Below are positions 1-13,197 of a stretch of DNA of 64,000 nucleotides, one piece after another. This DNA comes from Ophioderma brevispina (lineage: Eukaryota; Echinodermata; Ophiuroidea; Amphilepidida; Ophiodermatidae): assembly GCA_023653785.1 (NCBI GenBank), contig JAMKCH010012439.1, positions 1-64,000 of the forward strand, written 5' to 3'. The stretch's first letter is position 1. Each line of letters opens with the position of its first letter. The notes beneath the pieces were generated by a model that was not told where the DNA came from, did not search any database, and was given only the letters and a program-made list of their open reading frames with translations. A program made the translations under genes and the position numbers.

Positions 1-950
1 GTGTTTTAGTTAGGATGGAGATCCCATTATACTCCCACCCCCTAAATTCAGCTATTGCAGGTTAAAAACAGGTGGGACTATCCTAGGGTCAGTACAGTAA
101 TTAGAACTTCCCAGCCTGGACATTATACGGTGTTCACGTAAAGTACACATTCAGTCTTCTGCTAAAAAGTGTCGATTGTTATACGCATGGGGGGGGGGGC
201 GGCCTGGCTCCCGCGGTATGTGGTGTACAGCATGAGTTACTTATAGTTAATAATAACTCCATGGTGACCGCAAGTCTTTCTGCAACATGAGTACATTGAT
301 TTTTTCAATAATTTGCCGTCTAAAGAGGCATTCTGGAATGTTTGTCAAAAACAATCCTTATGTATCAATTTAATCAGAAGTTTGCCATTGAATGAGAAAT
401 GCGAAGTACTTGGCTCAATTGTTTTTAGATGGATACCACTATATCAACATACCATATACTAAGAATATTTCAATGAGTATATGTACGAAGTCTAGAGGCC
501 GTTTCCGAGAAACTATTTAAATAAAGCCTAATTCATAAACGTTATTACAACACACATTTTAACAATAAATCTGATATGTCATGAATCCCAATGCAGTTAT
601 GTTTCTGACGAAAAGATGCACCCCCCCATAAAATCTGAGACGAGACCAGCTTTCTAAGCACACCACGGACGCTCATCAACATTCGCACTGTGCAAAAATC
701 ACAATGCAATTATTTTTGAATTTTGTCAAATCATATTTCTTCTCTCATAATAACGTTTTATGAATTTCATAACATCTTTTCCATAAGACTATTGCCGCAT
801 CGATAGTGATTATACTATCGCAATTTGGGTAACAAGCTTACCTCCACCAATTAGCACTTGGTGAATAGGGATTTTTATAAGACGGAAACACTCTCACAAT
901 CACGGCAATTCGTGGGCATGCGCTATATTCCCGTCTGTTACCTCTCCTAA
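1..950. other. Gene-free sequence with a poly-G tract
   Basis: No coding or RNA feature is recognisable. An 11-base G run followed by CGGCC sits at about 189-204; it loosely resembles the inner end of the hAT-like element near 56490, but the shared stretch is too short to call homology. Confidence 0.5.
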
Positions 951-2048
951 CAGGCGTCCCAAAAAAAGTTAACACTCGGAACGACGCATTTTGATAAAAA
1001 GAAATACGCATGGGTCTTTTGTTTGGTATCCCTTTAAAGCCATAAATAAGCTTTAATATTCCATTATTTCATTCCAATCCGATACGTAAACAAAAGAAAC
1101 CAAACACACCATCATGCATAATCATGACAAAAAATACAAATGAGAGGGCAAAGTCAACTTTGTCCGATTTCTCCTTAGAACACTTGAAATCATATGCACT
1201 GAATACACTTGCTTTAACATCTTTTTTCCATCTTAAAAAGAACACAGATAGATTTTGTTCAGTGTTTGTCTATTTAATAAAAAAAACCTTGAATCCTGCC
1301 ACGTGTTTTACCCAACGTTCATCGTTGGATCTGCCACAACTGCTTCTTCTAAAAAGAGAAATGTGGCTTGAGTTTCTTGCTTTTCTGGTTCGTGGATCTG
1401 TAATGGCCGCCTGTTGTCTTTATTTCAAATTCTGCCTGCTTAATTAGTCCATGTAGGCTTATTATCAGAAGGTTTCTCTTCTTTTTTATTTACTTTCGTG
1501 TTTTTGTTGTTTTATTCTCTATAGAATCATAGATGTTCTTGGGAAGCCAATAAAGAAGTGTCTGGTTTGTTTGTTTCATTTTGGCTTGGGTTACATTCTG
1601 GTTAATTTTGAGCGATTTGTAGGGCCTACCTCTGCCTAATATCCGTGAACTGACTGATTAAAATTTGAACTACGAATATTGCTGATACAGAAAGACAATA
1701 ATCAACTTTATAACAATAATGGAGTTCAAATGGATTGCCAATATCTCAATAGGTTGCAGTTACCAATCAATAACACAATCAATAACCCAATAATTGAGTA
1801 TTTACAAAATCATGTTTCACAACAATCTGACAAATGTAACCAACGCAAATCGGACCAATCCGGATTTGTACGCTCCTTTTGACGAAGCATATCTTTTGTT
1901 CTACATATCGAATTTAAATGAAATAAACGGCAAATAAAGCTTATTTAGTTAACTTTATGACATACCAAACAAAGACCCATCGTCCGTTTCTTTTTTAATC
2001 AAAAGTGGTCGTAGTTCCGAGTGTTAATCATTTTTTTGGGACAGCCTG
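951..2048. mobile_element. 1.1-kb TA-flanked inverted-repeat element, Tc1/mariner-like, non-autonomous
   Basis: The left end (CAGGCGTCCCAAAAA, then TTAACACTCGGAACGACG and GGGTCTTTTGTTTGGTAT) is matched in inverted order at the right end, where the same blocks read ATACCAAACAAAGACCC, CCGAGTGTTAA and GGGACAGCCTG. The paired arms extend about 100 bp on each side. The right end abuts TA (2049-2050); the left flank is TAA, so the target duplication is slightly eroded. CAGG termini beside TA are typical of Tc1/mariner-superfamily and related elements. The interior has only short frames (the longest, 1124-1447, is not recognisable as a transposase), so it looks non-autonomous. The inverted repeats are seen directly; the superfamily is inferred. 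Confidence 0.75.
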
Positions 2049-5000
2049 TACACCTATGCTTTTGACCATTAAAGTATTTGTTCGGCTCGTCAAAGTCAAC
2101 AGTGGTCAATGGACGTATGAGATGTGGGAACGTCGGCGATAATCGGCATGCTGCATTCACACTTGCCCTATCCGTAGCCGATGATCTAGCCTAAATAGCC
2201 TATGAGTCCTTCTTACGTTAGCGGAATTTCACTCTAAAAGAGTTTTGCTACAGCTCCACTCCAAAAGAGTGATCTTTCCACCTTCAATTAAAAAAAAAAT
2301 CTATCTACTTAGCATAATTGGTACGGCATCTTGTGGATCCTAAGGTCAGAAAACCCCTTTAAAACACAATCAAATGGGCTCTGTGCCAACAAAATTTACT
2401 TTTTATTGATAAAATTCATTAATTGGATTAGCTAAAACAATTACAATGATGGATCACAATCAATACTTCATTTTTTTTAGCTCTGTATAAAGTAATGTTT
2501 TGTCGATGTTTTTAGACTGTATATCGTGGAAGTCTGCTCCTTGCCCAGGGTCATTATCAAACCGTTGTTCTTGACTTTATTTATGGCTACTTCTTTTAAT
2601 TTTAAACAGATAGAATAACACAGATTGGTTCTTAAGATTTTACAATCCACCTTGGAATGTGTGTCTAGAGGCGCATAAGTGTCTTTCAATCAATGTATAT
2701 GTCTTCGAGCTGAAGACTCCAAATGACAGCATCATTCAAAGGTCCACAATATAAATCCAAGGGAATCTTCTTCAGTATTTTTTCTTGTTGATTTTTTGGA
2801 GCAGTTCCTGAAGATATCGTTGTTCCAGCAATTTCAGATGACAATGTTTTGGTAGATCCCTTTGCAAGCAAAATATTTCGCAGTATATCAGTCCGGGTGT
2901 GTAAAACTATCTCCACGATATTCATTGTCAGAACTGTCCAATGTAAGGACCTCAATTGGAATCTTATTTTGATCCCCAAACGTCTTGGCTTCAAAGACGA
3001 CATAGCAGACTAAATATAGCTTTACGCCCCCTGCATCGAAAATATCAATCCTTGGTACGGGGCACAGAATCTACCACCCTGCATCTCATCTCCTACAGTG
3101 TCCAATTGGATCTCACACTCATGACCTCATCTGGAACTTCAACCCTTCATTATCCAATGGAAAGGTTCAATGATGATGTTGTAATATGAAATTAGCTATG
3201 TTGCAACCTTTATTCCTGCACTATACTCAGAAAATCACCTGCAAAACACCAAGCTATTTAAAGAAACGTTTTAGAAAAAATCTCTAAGTATTACATTATC
3301 AATATCACAATATAGCAGAGGGGGAATTCATTTTTTTCTTGCATAATGAAATAACTACTTTCCCTGCTAGGAATCTTTTCTTACTTACACGTGTATTGTT
3401 ACAGAGGGGAAATAATATTTTAATCACAAAAAAGGATACTATATAACATTAATTTATGAAGTGATAAAAATCTATCATTTGTAAGTTTGTCAAGAGTAAT
3501 TTTGACCAAAAGATTGGGAAAGTTGAACTTTTCGGAGTAAGTAGGACATATTAGAGTGTAAGAGTGAAAAAATTCGCTGTTAATTAGGAGTAGTTACCAA
3601 AAAAGGCCACTAATTTTAAAAGTGTGAGTAATTAACGAGCTGCTTGCAGCTACATTAGCGTCGATTGCTGCGCCAAACTTAAATAGATAATGCAAGGGTC
3701 TTATTTTTGTGGTGATAGCAATGAAGTTACGACAAAATTAATTACTGTGTAACATGACCAAATGTAAGCTATCAAAAAGTAAGAAGAGAATGACAGTTTA
3801 TGGAGCGGGGTCTGCCCCTCAAAGTATGAGGGAAGACCATTCAATTAATAACTTGCTCAAAATAATCGTAAAAACCCAAGGCCCACTGCTTTGGAATTGC
3901 TCCATACTGATTTGAAAACGCTCTTCATTGCTATTTTTAAATCTATTTTGAAAAAAAATCTCTTGGTTATTAGGACCCCCAGTCATCTCCTTGATCATCA
4001 TTGCTTCATCCCTAATGCCATTTAATTTGCATCATTTTTATCTAGCTTGTCTCTACCTCTATTATAAGTCGTCTCTTATATGTCTCTTTCTTCTTTTCTG
4101 CACCCTTATTTCTCGTTTGAACTATATACTTCTATTTATTTGGTTCGTTCAAACAAGTTGTTATATGTATTTTCGGTGTTGTATATGGATGGTAGTTTAA
4201 GAAACTTATTTGAGGGCACTGCGCGTGCACGCTTGCTCTCGTCCTTCATCCTGCATTTATATGCTATTACTTGATGTAATTGCTACCCACCTATTATAAA
4301 TTACTTATGCAATTAAATTATACTGTAATTTTTATAATAAGCATTATATTATATTTATGATATTACTGTAACCACATTTTATACTGATGTTTGCGATAAA
4401 AAATAAATATGAATATGATATTGACGTAAAGGTGTCCCACTGTTGAACGATAGCCATGACGTTTCTAGAATCCCGTTTAGTAGCTCTAGTTCAAATTCGA
4501 ATATTGCCAATGGACAAACTTAGCATACACAACAAAATGGCAATCATCAAATGGTAGGACTATACAATAAAACTGTGTTTTTAAAAAATTTTGATTAACA
4601 TCTGCCGGTTGGTGTTGTATCAGCTAAACACGTGTATGCAGGTTGATTGAAGTCAAACAAGAAAATATGGCAACGGGCCACGGTTATCTGAGGGAATGCG
4701 TCATTGACACATCTGTAGCGACATTATTGCCCAGACAATGAGTAGATATGCCTTTACAGATAACATGCATGGAGGCAACTGCCACACTCTGCTAATTTCC
4801 TCGCATGATTACATGATGGCATGCGGACGACGTTTGTCACGCTTTGACCGTTGGCGCAGCGACTGGTTATGCTATATTGACTCAACATCACCATCACATG
4901 TTTAGAGCATTTAAAACTTCTTGCCTGAGTTTATGTAAGCGATTACCATTTTTTTCGCCCATCCTTGTTTCAAAGCTTAAAAACGCATGCGCAAACACAC

Positions 5001-5415
5001 ACGTTGTTTTTCACTGTAGTAAGGAGTTCAAATAAAGTTAAGGACATCTGAGATACTTTACCAATTTCTTTCTTTTATCAACAACTCAAATGTCATGTCA
5101 ATTTATTGCATTCTTTTTCTCTTTCTTTGACTTCACATCACTTGTACGTATATTGGTATCATTTTCCGCAAAACACAGGTGGATTATTCTGTAATTGTTT
5201 TAAAAGCAAAACTTACTTTTGATAATTTTATTTTAAATTATGTAGGCCTCTATGACCTTGCGCTTATTTTGCCTTCAGAGGCGTACCAAGGCAATCGACC
5301 TAGGTTGTGTAAAAATCTTAGGTCGTCCAAGTGATCTGTACCGACAAGTGCTCATGGGGGACCAAATCCTCGAACCTCACGAAAATTTGCTCAATTTACA
5401 ATAATTTGGCCAAAT
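2049..5415. other. Gene-free stretch with unassigned open frames
   Basis: No recognisable gene. It includes a short motif pair (ACTCTAAAAGAGT, CTCCAAAAGAGTG near 2230-2270) like the cluster near 27.9 kb, the unassigned frames at 2477-3003, and an AT-rich block near 4280-4430 ending in a GATAAAAAATAAATATGAATATG string that resembles a worn retrotransposon tail. No function can be given. Confidence 0.4.
2477..3003 (-). other. Two adjoining unrecognised minus-strand reading frames, possibly one broken frame
   Basis: A 105-codon frame (3003-2686) ends at a TGA that abuts a second 70-codon frame (2689-2477) in another phase, so one indel would join them into about 175 codons. The residue composition is mixed and not simple-repeat derived. 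The family is not recognised. A plus-strand frame at 2956-3189 shares a loosely similar end (NDDVVI against NDAVIW), hinting at an old inverted duplication. This may be a decayed element or chance. Shown only because it is one of the few non-repetitive frames outside HEY. Confidence 0.15.
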
Positions 5416-5583
5416 CTGTGTGTATGTATGTATGTATGTGTGTGTGTATGTATGTATGTATGTATGTATGTATGTATGTGTGTATGTATGTATGTATGTA
5501 TGTATGTATGTATGTATGTATGTATGTATGTATGTATGTATGTATGTATGTATGTATGTATTTATGTATGTGGGTATATATGT
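5416..5583. repeat. (TATG)n microsatellite
   Basis: About 165 bp of almost pure TATG/TGTG tetranucleotide. It heads the first copy of the tandem duplication that follows, and a shorter TATG tract (about 6500-6529) heads the second. The long frames of alternating Tyr/Met/Val/Cys or Thr/Tyr/Ile/His here are pure repeat artefacts. Confidence 0.97.
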
Positions 5584-5587
5584 GCGT

Positions 5588-6271
5588 GTTACTAAAATGT
5601 TAAGTTGTTTTATGGAGCGGCCCACTTCTTATACTTAAATATAGTGAGCGCGAAAGCCGAGAACCGCGAAATTCTAGTTTAACATTGTATGCTTTAATTT
5701 AGGAAGATATGACCCAACGGTTTCATCAATTGTGGTATACACTACTGAATGGGGGAAAATGAATTATACTCAATAACTGTTTAGATTTAATTTTACTGGA
5801 CACTTCTTGAGACAGTTAAGATCTTGCACTTAAGAAGTAATGTTTCCTTTACGCGTGGGTTTGTAAGATTTAGGTCTACAGCTACAGGGCTGCCTGGTGG
5901 GTGTGTCTGTTGAAAATGCATTGTAATGAAACCCAATGTATTGAATTGAATATCTGAGCAACGTTATGGTTTATCCCACGTGAAAAATAAAAAAGCTCCT
6001 TTGTTACAAGGTAATGGTATCTTCTTCACGAAACTTGAGGCACACGTTAAAGGGAGTTTTCTAAAGCTTAAGACACGTGCTACAATGCTGATTTGAAATT
6101 AACGGTCGTAGGAGTAAGGTATAAGCACAAAGAATAACCATCTGTCAAATTTTATTAGTTATCTGTACATTATTCTATACACGTGACACAACGCTGACTT
6201 GGTGAATCAACAAATCCAGCGCACAGCAGAATATAATTATGTTTGAAAAATGGGTCGAAACAATAGTACGG
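5588..6271. repeat. Tandem duplication, copy 1 (684 bp)
   Basis: From GTTACTAAAATG to CAATAGTACGG this segment is repeated at 6530-7193 with very few substitutions and a handful of short indels. It contains no recognised gene. Its (TATG)n leader and near identity to copy 2 suggest a recent duplication of the whole (TATG)n-headed block. Confidence 0.95.
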
Positions 6272-6529
6272 AAAAAAAAAAAAAAAAAAAAAAGCTGTTG
6301 CCAAGTATTGCTCTGTTAGCGTAATGATTGGCACAAATCTAATATGGAAAATCAGACACAAACTCACCAGAGAAAATTAATTTTTTTCAGCTTGCTCGAC
6401 CGTTTAATGGAATATCATGTTGTTCATAATTATTCAATGTAATGTTGTTTGCCGCTTCGGTGGCTCACGTATGATTATCATTGAATAAAGATTTGAAATA
6501 TGTATGTATGTGTGTATGTATGTGTGTGT
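6272..6529. mobile_element. Spacer beginning with A22 and ending AATAAAG...(TATG)n
   Basis: Directly after copy 1 there is a 22-base A run (6272-6293), then about 200 bp of unique sequence ending in GAATAAAGATTTGAAA and a TATG tract. A poly-A stretch and an AATAAAG-microsatellite tail at opposite ends suggest retrotransposed sequence or the tail of the duplicated unit. It is absent after copy 2. Identity is unknown. Confidence 0.4.
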
Positions 6530-7193
6530 GTTACTAAAATGCTAAGTTGTTTTATGGAGCGGCCCACAAATATAGTGAGCGTGAAAGCCGAGAACCGCGA
6601 AATTCTAGTTTAACATTGTAGGTAGATATGACCCAACGGTTTCATCAATTGTGGTATACACTACTGAATCGGGGAAAAATGAATTATACTCAATAGCTGT
6701 TTACATTTAATTTTACTGGAAACTTCTTGAGACAGTTAAGATCTTGCACTTAAGAAGTAATGTTTCCTTTACGCGTGGGTTTTAGGTCTACAGCTACAGG
6801 GCTGCCTGGTGGGTGTGTCTGGGGGGTGTCGTAGAGAATGCATTGTAATTAAACCCAATGTATTGAATTGAATATCTGAGCAACGTTATGGTTTATCCCA
6901 CGTGAAAAATAAAAAAGCTCCTTTGTTACAAGGTAATGGTATCTTCTTCACGAAACTTGAGGCACACGTTAAAGGGAGTTTTCTAAAGCTTAAGACACGT
7001 GCTACAATGCTGATTTGAAATTAACGGTCGTAGGAGTAAGGTATAAGCACAAAGAATAACCATCTGTCAAATTTTATTAGTTATCTGTACATTATTCTAT
7101 ACACGTGACACAACGCTGACTTGGTGAATCAACAAATCCAGCGCACAGCAGAATATAATTATGTTTGAAAAATGGGTCGAAACAATAGTACGG
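6530..7193. repeat. Tandem duplication, copy 2 (664 bp)
   Basis: This copy is almost identical to 5588-6271, offset by about 942 bp. Differences are mainly small indels: a loss near 6567, a loss near 6623, and a GGGGGTGTCGTAG-type insertion near 6820. After the shared end (7193) the sequence continues with GACAGCTTGG instead of the poly-A seen after copy 1. Confidence 0.95.
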
Positions 7194-8076
7194 GACAGCT
7201 TGGATGTTTTTTGTCCGAAAACATTGGTTCTAATAAATGTCTATCTATCGGTGTCTTCATTGTTAAAGATATAAACCAATGCCAGTAAAAAGATAATGAA
7301 CAATAACAAATTTGCAGTTGTACGCTATTGCAAACTTTTTGGTTACGGTTCCATGTTAATACATAAAATGGCAACGAAAATATTGATATGTATTTTCCAG
7401 TATTTTAATCTGAAACAGATATCAGATGAAAAGAAATCGAAATGAACAAAATAATTACATAAGCCTTAAGTGACGTTTGTATATCCCTAAATGCTAGACC
7501 TTTGCTAGTTTATGAGCATTACTTTATGTTAAGCAACCCTACCGTGTCCAGTACCATAGAACCAGAAATCTTTTTAACAAACCAAACTATGCTTTATTAG
7601 TTCAATATTTACCCGATTTACAAACCAAAAGGAATTCAACCAATTTTGCAAGCCTTCAAACGTGTTTATTTTCACAAATGTTCAAACGATTGGACAAGGG
7701 ATGTAGGGACAGGCGAATAACTCGTACGTTGTGCGCGTGACAGTCGCATGCATGTGTCGCGTGTTGACACTAACCGTAAGAACTAGTTTTTAAGACGCGA
7801 ATGCAGGTAAACGCATGCTGGAGGCTGCGCGTCACGAGACTGTTACACTTAAAAGTGTGTGTACCGTATGCAGCAAGTGAAGACTAAGTAACTACGCTAA
7901 TTCGATTAGGACACCAGCTTATTCGTTTTAAGCGTGTCGAAATACCGCAATTCAAATTTGCGTATGGTCTACATGGTTTAGGTTAAGTAATCCGCGCGTG
8001 TGTTATGTCGCGTGTCGACATATATATAGGGCAAAATTTTCCTAGAACACACAAGCGCTGAAGAAAAAACACCTGC
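7194..8076. other. Gene-free stretch
   Basis: No coding or RNA feature recognised. The CpG-bearing motif GTCGCGTGT(T/C)GACA occurs twice (about 7757 and 8008), about 250 bp apart, with no assignable role. Confidence 0.5.
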
Positions 8077-8212
8077 TCACGGCCGGATTCGAACCGGCGA
8101 CTTCAGACTTATAGAGTAATCTATCGTTCGGCCCCGTGGTCTAGAGGGTAGGGTGTTTTTTTCTAGCGCGAAGAAGGTTGTCGGTTCGAATCCGGTTGAG
8201 AGCGCATTTTTT
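8077..8212. repeat. Two head-to-head tRNA-like modules, probably SINE-derived or tRNA relics
   Basis: The plus strand has an A-box-like TGGTCTAGAGGGTAGG near 8137 and a perfect B box GGTTCGAATCC at 8183-8193. The minus strand has a second B box (GGATTCGAACC on + at 8085-8095) in a tight T-arm, GCCGG/CCGGC. The two face away from each other across about 90 bp. Neither folds into a full cloverleaf by eye: acceptor stems do not match and the plus module has a T7 run in the anticodon region. They are better read as pol III promoter-bearing SINE heads or decayed tRNA genes than as functional tRNAs. Confidence 0.55.
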
Positions 8213-11200
8213 TCACAGAGTTTATGTGCAAAGAGATTGACAGTGGTTGTGCCATGTAGGAATTTCGTATCATCTTGACAAGGGAACACACCATGCACAC
8301 AGAGTGTCTGAAGGTTGAAAAAAGAAAGAAAAACATGTACGACACGGACTTAGAAACTTATAGGTTACATTTTGAAAGTTTGATTTTGAGGGCGCGATTC
8401 AGTCGGGAAATATAACGGTTTGAATTAGAAATCATATCATGTTGTTCCTAACAAGAAGTCTTTCAAAATGGTCAACATTTTGTCAGAAATGGGTGATGGG
8501 AGTCTTTGGATGATAGCATAGACGTAACATATATTACGTTTAGAGTAACAGCAATGCTGAAGTTTACAGTTCTTTAAATTGCTTACGATGATCATGCTGG
8601 TAAAATTGAAAATATTACATTTCAGTTGCAAATCCTGTTTAGAGTCTTAGCTGCTTATGTTTCATACACTTAACTCGTAATGGCCGGATGATTTCTTGGA
8701 ATATCTTGGTGATTTCTTAGTTTCTTCTTGCCTTTTCAGGTATTATATAGACATCAAAACATATTAAAGCACGTTTCTAGAAAGCAAATGATCTCTGGAA
8801 TACCAAAACAATGTTAAAATTACATTATATATACGTGTTATCCATTCAATGAACGTCATGCCTCACATGTGTACAAGCCATTTTCAGATTGTTTAATTTC
8901 TAGCAGATATATAGGTATTCGCCCATGCCGGTTAATCGACTTATCGGTGCAGGGAATTCATTGTTTGATGTCTTGCACCTGAACAACTATCAATGACAGT
9001 CAATGTCCTGGTTCAAATACGTGTCGCGAAGGTCTTAACACTACAATGGAGACATTTGGTTTGTGTGTATTATAACGCATACGGTCATTGCCTATGAATA
9101 TTTTGATGCAGGGGGAGCTGTATATAGAGTTAAGAGCGCTGCTCTTTTTTACGAGAAAATGACGCGTGCACGCGCGGATGGCGACTGCAAGAAAGCAGCG
9201 CAACAGCTATGGAAGTGCGACTTTGGTATTAGAGTGCGCCTTTCACGTGTCAAACCCCACATTCAAATGGGCTTATACTGTCCACTGCGGTAATCCTTGC
9301 GATAGGTCTTGTGTCGGCACATGTCCGAACCTGGATTAAACGTGCATAGCGCATTCAGGTGATGAATGCTTTGCACGAGACTCCCTCTTTATAAAGGTAA
9401 TAGATATGGCGAGATATTTAATTGCTCACTTCCGATTTATTAACAGAGAGATAGCAATTGTCGGTCCATGTTCATATCAACATTATATGAAAATACTACT
9501 AAAATGTTAGAATTTAATCAATGTGATAGCTGAGCAACATTGGCATGATATATAATTTTCTGTAGAATTGGACATATTGCTATTTTTACTAGGATCTATA
9601 AATCTAGAAAAACAACAACAAAAACTAAAAACGCGAAGACAGTAACATTCATAAGAAAAAATAACATATAGGTTGAGACAAGATCGAGATAAGAGACAAA
9701 TTAAGACACATCTACGAAGGAGGATGGAGGATGCTACAGACAAGCCACTGATGACAAGCCACACGTTGTACTGTCCAAGCTCTTAAGTCGAATCCATTCT
9801 CTGTCTGCCGTTCTGTCCGTCTGTCTCCTCGGTCGTATATTTGGCTCTCTTTCTACAAGTTGGTACTTATTCTTGTTCTCCTTGTTTCCTTTGTTTACTT
9901 GTTTTCTTTTCCTCTTTTTGTCATTCAGAGTTTTCCTATAACGCTTTGTTTCTGTCAAAAAGCTTTTTGTTAATCTCACAATGAAACTGACAAAGTGATG
10001 GATTTCCACATATGATAAAATGATAAGCATAATTACAATAGTATTCAATTAAACCGACCACCATCTATCCTTTACCTTCGGCTTGACGGCGGCCTTCTGC
10101 CGAGCACGTGCATGGACAAACCTTCGTCTCTACGGGGAAAGCTAATTAGACAAGACAATGGCGCACGATATCAGATACTTTGAGTTAAAAAAAAACAGTT
10201 CAAATCAAAATTTGGAATAAATTAACAGTTAAGCCTACATTTTCCGTGATTAATTCCTTTATGCGTTAACTCTTTTCACTTGGTGGAATTCGGAAATGTC
10301 TGAACACAAAATCGATGTAACTCCTGCGTTCTTTATATCGCAAATTACTTTAAAATTACCTTAAGTTTGAAATAGGACATAATTATAAAAATTCATAAAA
10401 ATCAGTATTTTAATTATCTTGTTACATTAATTATGCTGAAAGTAACTCAATTTCAAATGTGTTGTCTCAAATATATTTTGACTCACTTCTTCCAAACGAA
10501 AAACCGTAATGGTTGGGAGAATCTTATTTATAATCACGCTTGTCCAGCTTGAATCCTATATGTTGGTTATAAAATAAATCACTGCAATTTGATTAATTCC
10601 TTTGAATAGTTTTTTTGTTCGAAAGATATTTTTTTCGACTAGGTTTTCCAAAGGCTTCCGTTTTAATATTATCCCTGTCGCCTGCAAAGCGTTAACGGGA
10701 TGGTACCTGTGGAAGCTTTTCATCTACGTCCTCGTGGCTGACCAACGTTCGCCGAGAGACAATCTACTATTTTGAAATCGCTTCGACGTCGGCCTACACG
10801 TGTGCAAGTTCCGTCGTAAGCAGCAGAACCGGCCTCATTATTGCTTTTCTTTTCTCTTTTCTCTTCTTGTTTTCTTTTACAAAGTAGATCACAACATCCT
10901 CTGGATTTCTTATATGCCAGTAGTCCCTATAGTCACTGATTTTCATCAAAGCGAACAACGTACGCAATTCGACGAGTTAGGTTGTCTTTCATGAACACTC
11001 GTTAGGAAGTCAATTTTACGTAATTGGGCTTTATATTAATTACTTTGTGGTGCAGGCACAAGCCCTAGGAAGTATGATACTAAGGAAATAATGAACTCAA
11101 CTAAATAGGAAACGATTTCCAGCTGAATGGTACGAAAATAAAACACACACGCGGAAACAAACCCACTAAAAAAGACACAACAAACCTAACTTCAACGGAC

Positions 11201-11270
11201 TATTACACCACCACACACCAAACACACACACAACACAGCGACCGAAAACGCAGCAGGAAAAAGGGCGGGC
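8213..11270. other. Gene-free stretch
   Basis: Only short frames without recognisable motifs. A CA/AC-rich tract at about 11140-11240 leads into the GA repeat. Nothing else assignable. Confidence 0.45.
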
Positions 11271-11383
11271 AAAGAGAGAGAGCGACAGAGAGAGACGAGA
11301 GAAGAGAGAGAGAGAGGAGAGAAGAGAAGGAGAGAGAGAGAGTATATATATATAATAAATCTATTATAATACTAATTATATAC

Positions 11384-11414
<31 letters not shown>
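11271..11414. repeat. (GA)n followed by (TA)n microsatellite
   Basis: About 70 bp of GA-rich repeat with scattered interruptions, then about 70 bp of TA repeat. The irregular interruptions could be natural decay or sequencing indels. Confidence 0.9.
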
Positions 11415-11415
<1 letters not shown>

Positions 11416-11440
11416 GCCTGGGATAGACAACTGTGTTTGT

Positions 11441-11830
11441 CTTATTCAGAAACGAGTCTTGGTGGGGTCACAGGCCACTGATGAAGAGCCCATAATTCTT
11501 GGATGTTTTCTCCTGACTCTTATTTGTGATGTTAAGGATATATCCGACATGCGTTAACTTTTGCATTTGGCCTTTTCGGAATGCCGAATACACACGACGT
11601 TGGTCAACGGATATAATATATATATTACGAGTCTTAAACTAGTCAGAACGAGTCTGGTGGGCCCAGGCATGATGAAGAGCCCATCATTTCTTGGATGTTT
11701 ACTGACATTTAACTTTTGTATGTTTCAAGGATTATACCGACAGAGCGTTAAATTATTGGCCTTTGGCTGGTTTACGGCATGGCCGACTCCTAAACGACTT
11801 AGGTCACCATACTTAACTTTATATTAATAT
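11441..11830. repeat. Diverged tandem duplication of about 195 bp with AT-repeat junctions
   Basis: Copy A (11441-about 11632) and copy B (11641-11830) share AACGAGTCT-GGTGGG, TGATGAAGAGCCCAT, TTCTTGGATGTTT, ACCGACA-GCGTTAA and a TTGGCCTTT-GG block. Both copies are followed by TA repeats and another TA repeat lies upstream, so the unit is bounded by AT microsatellites. Function unknown; the shared TGATGAAGAGCCC block could derive from a retroelement end but this is not established. Confidence 0.75.
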
Positions 11831-13191
11831 ATATATACTATATAGACATACATGAGTTATATATATATATATATTATCACAAGAAGAACGATGAGATTCT
11901 GCAGCTTAATCGTGCGGTTTTTAACAAATGTTTTTCTTGTAACTTAAGTCATACGCTAGTTCGGTAACGTGTTCTGCGTGAGAATTCTGAAACACTAGTG
12001 TCATAGATATTGGGAGTTTTTATGTTCACTAAAGGTCTATTAGTGTCCAACCAAAGAGTCACAAGATTTGAATTTTTGCAGGAAATTAAAAGTGAAAGGA
12101 TACGTTCATCTTTTTCCAACTGAAAATTTGAATTGTACATGAAAAGGAAGAACGAAGGCAGGTTCAAAAGATTTGAATTCTCCATCAATAAGCGTTGACA
12201 TGGTTGGTGAAGGAAATGTCCGTACGGAGAGTTCTGACTAAAATTCCGATTTGTCCTATTAGCCTTGATTTTTGGTCTTACTCATGTGCAAGGTATTGTG
12301 TTAAGAGACCTATAATCGTTACGACATGTAAAAATCTGAATTTTGATGATTTTTTTTTCAATTTTCTGATAATTAAATCACTGATAGTGCCTTGAAGTCT
12401 TTTTCTGTCGTCATTTTGCGCTTTTCTTCGTTTTTTTTCAAGTTAGTTAATCTTTTCTTTTTCTCTTTCTTTTATAGTACTTGGAACATTTAAAAAAAAT
12501 GACGTAACAAGCTACCAATAGATAATGAATATAGTGAAATTACAAGATAAGAACACCCAAAATAATCACAAGTGTTACTAGCAAATCAGTATAATTAAGA
12601 CAATACATTATATATATAAGAATTTGGCTAACGTCATGGAGACACGCGCTTCACAGTGTGAAACGATTTACTCGACCAGACTGCCTTTCGGATACAAATC
12701 CTCCCAGATATGACGGAAATCTCGTACACACGTTGGGCGTGTGTTGCTGGGAAATAAGCTATAGTTTATAGCCAGCACCAAGGAGATTAGAGTGAATTTT
12801 AATGGAAATCGTCAAATAGTTAGCAGTATGTTAATAATGATCTGAAGTTCATTTCTCGGTTTGGTGTTAATTGATCAGAATAAATGTAAAAAAAATAACA
12901 GTTGAAAGAAATGACCGTCTATCTGAAGAAAGTAGTTAAAATTTCAAAATCATTGTAGTTACGTTTATGTAAAAATATATCGCTTTGAAGAGGGGTCCAT
13001 GCTGGGAAACTGATGGACAAGTTTCAGATTGAATGACAAAGAGAATTTAATCTATAAATCTTTGCTTAACTCTGGCGTGGTTAGTCAATTGGGTAGAAAC
13101 GGACAAAGCTGTTCCAACCCCCTCCAGGGGAATTGATTAATTTAAAAGTCAAAATTTTCTACATGGACGTGAAGTAGTTATTAAATACTGA
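11831..13191. other. Gene-free stretch
   Basis: No recognisable coding or RNA feature. It runs up to the 6-bp target duplication of the large foldback element. Confidence 0.45.
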
Positions 13192-13197
13192 CGGAAA

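Noticed and set aside
5331..5638. Tyr/Met/Val/Cys repeat frames
   Set aside because: Direct translation of (TATG)n.
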